From: Parelaphostrongylus tenuis
Lineage: Eukaryota; Nematoda; Chromadorea; Rhabditida; Metastrongylidae
Direction of reading: 5' to 3'
Length of the DNA: 64,000 nt
NCBI GenBank assembly: GCA_019055375.1
Contig: JAHQIW010000233.1
Location: 62,001 to 126,000, forward strand
Shown piece by piece: positions 59,750-64,000 of the stretch. Position numbers and translations under genes: made by a program. The notes beneath the pieces were generated by a model. The model saw only the letters and a program-made list of their open reading frames with translations. It did no database searches and was not told the DNA's origin. Position 1 is the stretch's first letter; every line of letters starts with the position of its first letter.

Positions 59750-60560
59750 TAAAAACCAGTCTGCCGTATTTCTTGTCGTTCTTGTTCAGGAAGTGCTCCA
59801 GCGACCACAAGAGGTGATAATTAGATGGCGATAAATCAGGTCTGTACAGTAACCAGCAACTCCCAGCCCAGTTCGGTCAGCATTACTCCTTGTCAATTTG
59901 GCATCATGGAGTTTTTCGTGATAATGAAGCAGAATGAGATTGTGGCGGCGTCAACATGACAGGGTCCTTCAAGGTAGTGTTGCCGGCGCGAGACTTAACA
60001 AAGAACCGAAACGCTGTTCGCTTGGACACAAATGCTTGAACCTTTGACGGTTGATTTTCTCAATGGGCGGTCTGTGCATCGCGTCCCAGTTCATATTCGT
60101 ATGGCAGCAAACTGTAATAAAGGCTTTGCTAAGCGGCCATAATGCGAGAAGCACGGACCAAAAGAAAGCGCTCAAAAATTTTCGCACAAAACGGTATTGA
60201 TTTGTAGTGCCTGAGAGATGGCAGAAATGTGTTTAGGGTGACGGTGCATACTTTGGATAGTGATAGTGAGAAAATTCCAATCACTTCTGGCTATTATTTA
60301 GTGCTTATTGCTCTAGTGTCAAAATTTATGAAAAGACCTAGTAGTATTTGCTTTGGAGAAGGACTTCTTTCAATTATGTTAAGTTTGCAACATTTCCAGT
60401 GGTCACTTACTTATGGAAAAGTCGTTGACATTTCTCATAAATCTGTGTCGTAATTTATTTATTAAGCCATAAAATATATCGCCAAGTGAAATTTCTAAAG
60501 CGCACAACATCTTCGTTTTTGTGAGATCTTGTGCTCAAATATATCACAGAAATATTCACT
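59750..60560. mobile_element. Mariner-like element with inverted halves, copy 3
   Basis: At 59790-59905 the minus strand reads LTELGWELL and YHLLWSLEHFLNK (the LGW and DYHLFRSL blocks). From about 60050 the plus strand reads IKALLSGHNARSTDQKKALK, PERWQKCV and GDGAYFG, then GTGCTTATTGCTCTAGTGTC and a 3' flank shared with copy 2. The two coding directions inside one repeat show internal inversion. Confidence 0.5.
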
Positions 60561-61800
60561 GAGCAACTTCTCAACTGACTAGCATTAATTATAGGAAAAA
60601 CACGTTGTTTATAAGCTGGCATGAGAATATCAGCCATAAAAAACGCGTCGCGTAATCTCATCTCCTTCCAAGCAACTTTTTTGCTGTCCACTTTTTAGGT
60701 GGAAAAGAATAGAATTTCAATTTCTGTATGTGAAATTCCCACAGGTGTTCGGAATCCCGAGAAAAAGGCAGCGCAGGCGATAGAAAAACTGCTCTCAAGG
60801 AGGTGAAATTTGTGAGATTGCATCGGCTTTTTTGGCGCTAAGATCATAAATACTGTAAAGCTTCAGGAAAACACCGGTAGGAGCAAAGTCGATATCTTTC
60901 TCAGTAGGTAATCGTGCACTAAATTGATGAGGTGGGTAATCTTTACATGGTCGAGAAATCATTGAGCTGTCAAAGAAAGACGATAATTATCTTCGCTTTG
61001 GTGGGACAATTATTGAAATCCTTATATTGGCCGACAAGAACGATGAGCCTGAACTTTCAGAGGTCTCTTTTTTTTACTTTAAGACATTTTGGATTATCTT
61101 GAAGAAGCGTACGACTGAGGAGCAACATTTATATGCAATAGATCAGTCTATATATCTCGTCGGACTCGTGGACCTATCAACTTTTTTGAGAAGATCATTC
61201 AGATGTTTATTTTTCATGAAGAAAGGAAAGAAAAAAGGATTTTCGAAGCAATAAAAACGTAGTTCTCAGGAGACGAAGTTAAGGAGGTACTCAAATGTAT
61301 ACGGACTCCATAGCATCTATATGGTCCTTGATATGATAAGCGCGGAAACTATAATCGATCATAATACTTCAGTTATGATGATAGTCATGGAATATCAGCT
61401 TACACACACACATTCTTGATTTTTCCGTTTCTCTTTGTCATCTCCGATTATAATGATCCTTACCGAAAAATCTATTAAGCTGCAGGAAATTTCTAAATTC
61501 TTACGTGCGCGCTAGTGTTTATTTTCATGTGAAATAGGAGAACGCTCTATTTATCTCCCTCTCGCCTTGCCTTGTTAATTCTATTTATACGGAGTCAATG
61601 ATGTTATATAGCTTGAGCAAGGAGGGAAAGATGCTGGATTTAGATAGCCAGTACAAATTCCAATCTGAGCCCGGTATTCACCTCGCGCATATATGAGTCG
61701 GTGAGGCTCATCCGTATATTGACTACTAGACTACAAAAACAAAATACGGTAACAGTTTCATATAAGTTGAAAACTATGCAGTTTAAAATTATAGTATTTT
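60561..61800. other. Unassigned sequence
   Basis: No gene recognised. Confidence 0.3.
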
Positions 61801-61805
61801 CACAG

Positions 61806-62242
61806 CTTTTTCGCAGTGTTATGATGTTACTTATACAACTAAGAGAATTGAGTGGTGAACAAAAACACGGCCTCAGGCGGGAATCAAACCCACGTTTCAT
61901 CCTATCCGGGGACGCGTGCTCTACCACTACACCACTGAGGCATATTTGCCCGACTACTCATTCTTCAACATCTCTATGTTAGCTATCAGCCACCAACCTT
62001 CAACAGATTTGGTCGGATATGCGATTTCGCTTTATAAATCCCGTTAAGCTGACAGCCATGTTATTTATAATACTTCAAAATTATAGTATTTTCACTGCTT
62101 TTTCGCAGTGTTATGATGTTACTTATACAACTAAGAGAATTGAGTGCTGAACAAAAACACGGCCTCAGGCAGGAATCGAACCCACGTTTCATCCTATCCG
62201 GTTTTTGTTCACCACTCAATTCTCTTAGTTGTATAAGCAGTT
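61806..62242. repeat. Local duplication around a tRNA-like hairpin
   Basis: About 70 bases (TTTCGCAGTGTTATGATGTT through AACAAAAACACGG) occur at 61809-61870 and again at 62101-62162. In the second copy the tRNA-like part stops at CTATCCGG (62201) and is followed directly by the inverted complement of its own left flank (TTTTTGTTCACCACTCAATT..), forming a 39-base inverted repeat. Looks like template-switch or snap-back synthesis. Confidence 0.7.
61870..61941 (-). tRNA. tRNA-like sequence 2, anticodon GGA, C33
   Basis: 72 nt on the minus strand: acceptor GCCTCAG/CTGAGGC (seven perfect pairs), D stem GTGT/GCAC, anticodon stem CGTCC/GGATG, loop CCGGATA, T stem GTGGG/CCCGC with TTTGATT. The loop again gives GGA with C at position 33 and no long variable arm, as in the 33.3-kb sequence. 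TTTTT follows within 5 nt. The flanks pair as an outer stem (GAATGAGT with ACTCAATTC, one bulge). Good fold, odd identity: a tRNA-derived element or a noncanonical tRNA. Confidence 0.55.
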
Positions 62243-62319
62243 TAACTTTCACGACTCCGTTTAAAATTCATATTCCTCAGTTAGGAAAGTGTTCAACTAC
62301 GTAGATTGCACGTCAATTT

Positions 62320-62372
62320 GGCTCTTTCAAGCTCTGAAGAAGGCGAAAGCGCCGGAACATTATCCATTGAGG
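62320..62372 (+). ncRNA. Eroded hammerhead-like motif (gamma family)
   Basis: CTGAAGA at 62334-62340, one A, helix II GGCG/CGCC with loop AAAG, then GGAAC where GAAAC is expected, then ATTATC. TTTCAA before the core pairs with TTGAGG after it. Helix II differs from the 42.09-kb motif by paired changes (GGCA/TGCC), which supports a conserved stem. Probably inactive because A13 is G. Confidence 0.35.
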
Positions 62373-62846
62373 CGATCTCTGTTGTACTGTATTGTTCAAA
62401 ATAAACATGTTTTAGCCACCTTGTGTTTGCCGAGTAAGAAAATCACGGATTATGAAGCCATTTTTTTCCTTTTCAACTTTGCAACACCGCTTTCGTCATG
62501 CAAACAGCTTTCTTTTTATAATCGCAACCTTCCTATTGTAGTGGTATATCATACATTCCCTCTCTTTTGGAATGCCTGACAGATCATTATGAACGTCTAG
62601 AACATCAGTCTTTGTCAAATATTAATCTCGTTCAACTCTCCTATCAATCTCACACTCTCAATATTAACAGAAAGGACACTCTTACAAGAAAAAGAATTAG
62701 CAGCGGCCAGCGACTTTTTCGGAGCCTATCAGAGACACCGCTTTTCCGAGTGGTAGGAAATATCTCACCACTGGAACAGCAAGCGTTTCATCACGTACAA
62801 AAGTTCTTGCGGCCTGAAACCGTGAGTACTATGCAAGTATATTTTT
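62373..62846. other. Unassigned sequence
   Basis: Nothing recognised. Confidence 0.3.
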
Positions 62847-63117
62847 AGTGCGGTTATTGCACAGAGGTCAATGGTTCGACGTCGCGCTCATGGCGCACCA
62901 AGCCATCCGCCCTCCGGGTTCGGTAAATTGGTAATAAACTGGTCCCAGACTTGTCTGGGAGGATAAGCAGCTTGACTTGAATCAGCGGGAGACCACCGCA
63001 GTTCATTGTAGAGGCCAGATATGTATTCAGTCACTTCAGACGAAGTTGAAAATTGGAGACGAAGGCATGACGCATCCCTCAAGGATTGATCAACTCCGAA
63101 AGCTTTATCCTTTATTA
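62847..63117 (+). mobile_element. tRNA-derived SINE, copy 2, 5'-damaged
   Basis: The head keeps only its 3' part with box B (GGTTCGACGTCGCGCTCATGG). The body and tail follow copy 1 (CCAGACTTGTCTGGGAGGAT, GAAGTTGAAAATTG, GGATTGATCAACTCCGAAAG, CTTTATCCTTTATT). Confidence 0.65.
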
Positions 63118-63600
63118 CTTGCCCGAGCAATGAAGAAGTTCATTCCACTCTTATCAATGTTTACAATTAATGAATGCTACTAATGATGTTATCAGTAGTG
63201 CAGACCAATACAATATCTCTATTTATTTTCAGCTAAATAATGCGGTATGCTATGTTGTCTACACGGGACCTTAAAAGAACACTACCATTTATTGGCAATT
63301 AGTTCTATGTATTTTTCACAATACGATTTATATTCATGATTTTCAATGATACCCATTGATAATCAACATTGACGATGGTGGTAACAACATCACTAGCATA
63401 GGCACATATCATCATATATTATATTCGGTATAATAATACATACATACATATTCACTGTATGTACATTATTATTAAATGTTGCCATTGTCGTAATATACAC
63501 ATATATCGTAGTCATCTCATTTTTTTACAAACCCATTCGAGGCCAAGTTGAGTGGGTTCATCTAGAGTGTAGAATTTTGTAAAATATGTGTTTTAACCAC
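63118..63600. other. Unassigned AT-rich sequence
   Basis: ATACATACATA-type simple sequence near 63440-63470; nothing else recognised. Confidence 0.35.
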
Positions 63601-64000
63601 GGATCTCCCCCTTTGAGGCATCCCGTCTGGTAAGTCGTGAGGTCACGTGGCGCGTCCCCAGGTGGTAAATAGGGGAATAAACGCGAACCAAAAGCGTCCG
63701 TATGCTTCCCGGAGACGCAAGTGGATTCAAGGAATAAGCTTACTGCTTTTGCAGTGCCACCTTAGCAAAACTCTATTTCTACGAGTCAAGTCTGCCAAAA
63801 GCCTGCAACCAAGCGGCTGGGAAGTACCATGGGGGGGCGGTTAGGAGTTGCCGCCAACAATCAAACTCCTACCGTTCCTCCGAGAGAGACTGGCAAGCTA
63901 CTCAATGGTACCCAGCCCCCACTTTTAGAGCCTAGCAAGTTATACGTTGGGTATAAAATGCTAAAAACAGTAACAAATACGGGCCTCATTACCCTGATCG
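63601..64000 (+). other. GC-rich block cut by window edge
   Basis: Clearly more GC-rich than the preceding 500 bases. Its plus-strand frames near the end read ETGKLLNGTQPPLLEPSKLY and then MLKTVTNTGLITLI across stops. It could be the 5' end of a LINE whose body lies beyond the window. I cannot confirm this. Confidence 0.25.

Noticed and set aside
61640..61927. 95-codon minus-strand frame
   Set aside because: It runs through the tRNA-like hairpin and the duplicated flank; a byproduct of the repeat.

Overview
The window looks like nuclear DNA of a parasitic nematode, most likely a strongylid such as a hookworm. It is AT-rich and gene-poor, introns begin GTAAGT-like and end TTTCAG-like, the one clear gene is a nematode srsx-type chemoreceptor GPCR, and the rest is packed with decayed RTE-type LINE, Tc1/mariner, piggyBac, SINE and foldback remnants. 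The species is my inference. No bacterial gene is present.

Layout. 1-9 kb: mostly unrecognised sequence, with a small palindromic repeat carrying a hammerhead ribozyme (853-919), a tandem pair of hammerhead repeats (3.7-4.05 kb) and a mariner remnant (4.9-5.5 kb). 9-19 kb: an antisense RTE LINE relic, palindromic elements, an 89-bp tandem duplication, a perfect 21-bp hairpin and an inverted hammerhead pair (17.8-18.4 kb). 22.1-32.4 kb: a very large inverted repeat, two arms of about 3.8 kb around a 2.65-kb spacer; each arm holds a tRNA-Cys(GCA) and three hammerhead-type repeats. 33.2 kb: a tRNA-like hairpin. 35.9-39.1 kb: the srsx GPCR gene on the minus strand in eight exons whose phases all join. 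39-52 kb: LINE 3' ends, SINE, a piggyBac relic and more hammerhead repeats. 52.1-55.3 kb: two ~0.95-kb direct repeats around a 1.25-kb centre (LTR-like). 55.6-60.6 kb: Tc1/mariner relics, a palindromic element and the best hammerhead (59153-59215). 61.8-63.1 kb: a second tRNA-like hairpin, its broken copy and a SINE.

Main discovery candidate: repeats carrying type-I hammerhead self-cleaving ribozymes. Several loci share a CUGANGA core, helix II, GAA(A/G), a minimal 2-bp helix III capped by a 4-nt loop (often self-complementary) and a two-part helix I. Two copies have every invariant core base (853-919 and 59153-59215). Where copies are in tandem, the predicted cleavage sites are 306 and 312 bp apart, the layout of small metazoan retrozymes, which make circular RNAs from tandem hammerhead monomers. 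Some copies are head-to-head inverted instead. The protein-coding relics and the ribozyme repeats show no common operon-like logic; they are independent mobile elements around one receptor gene.
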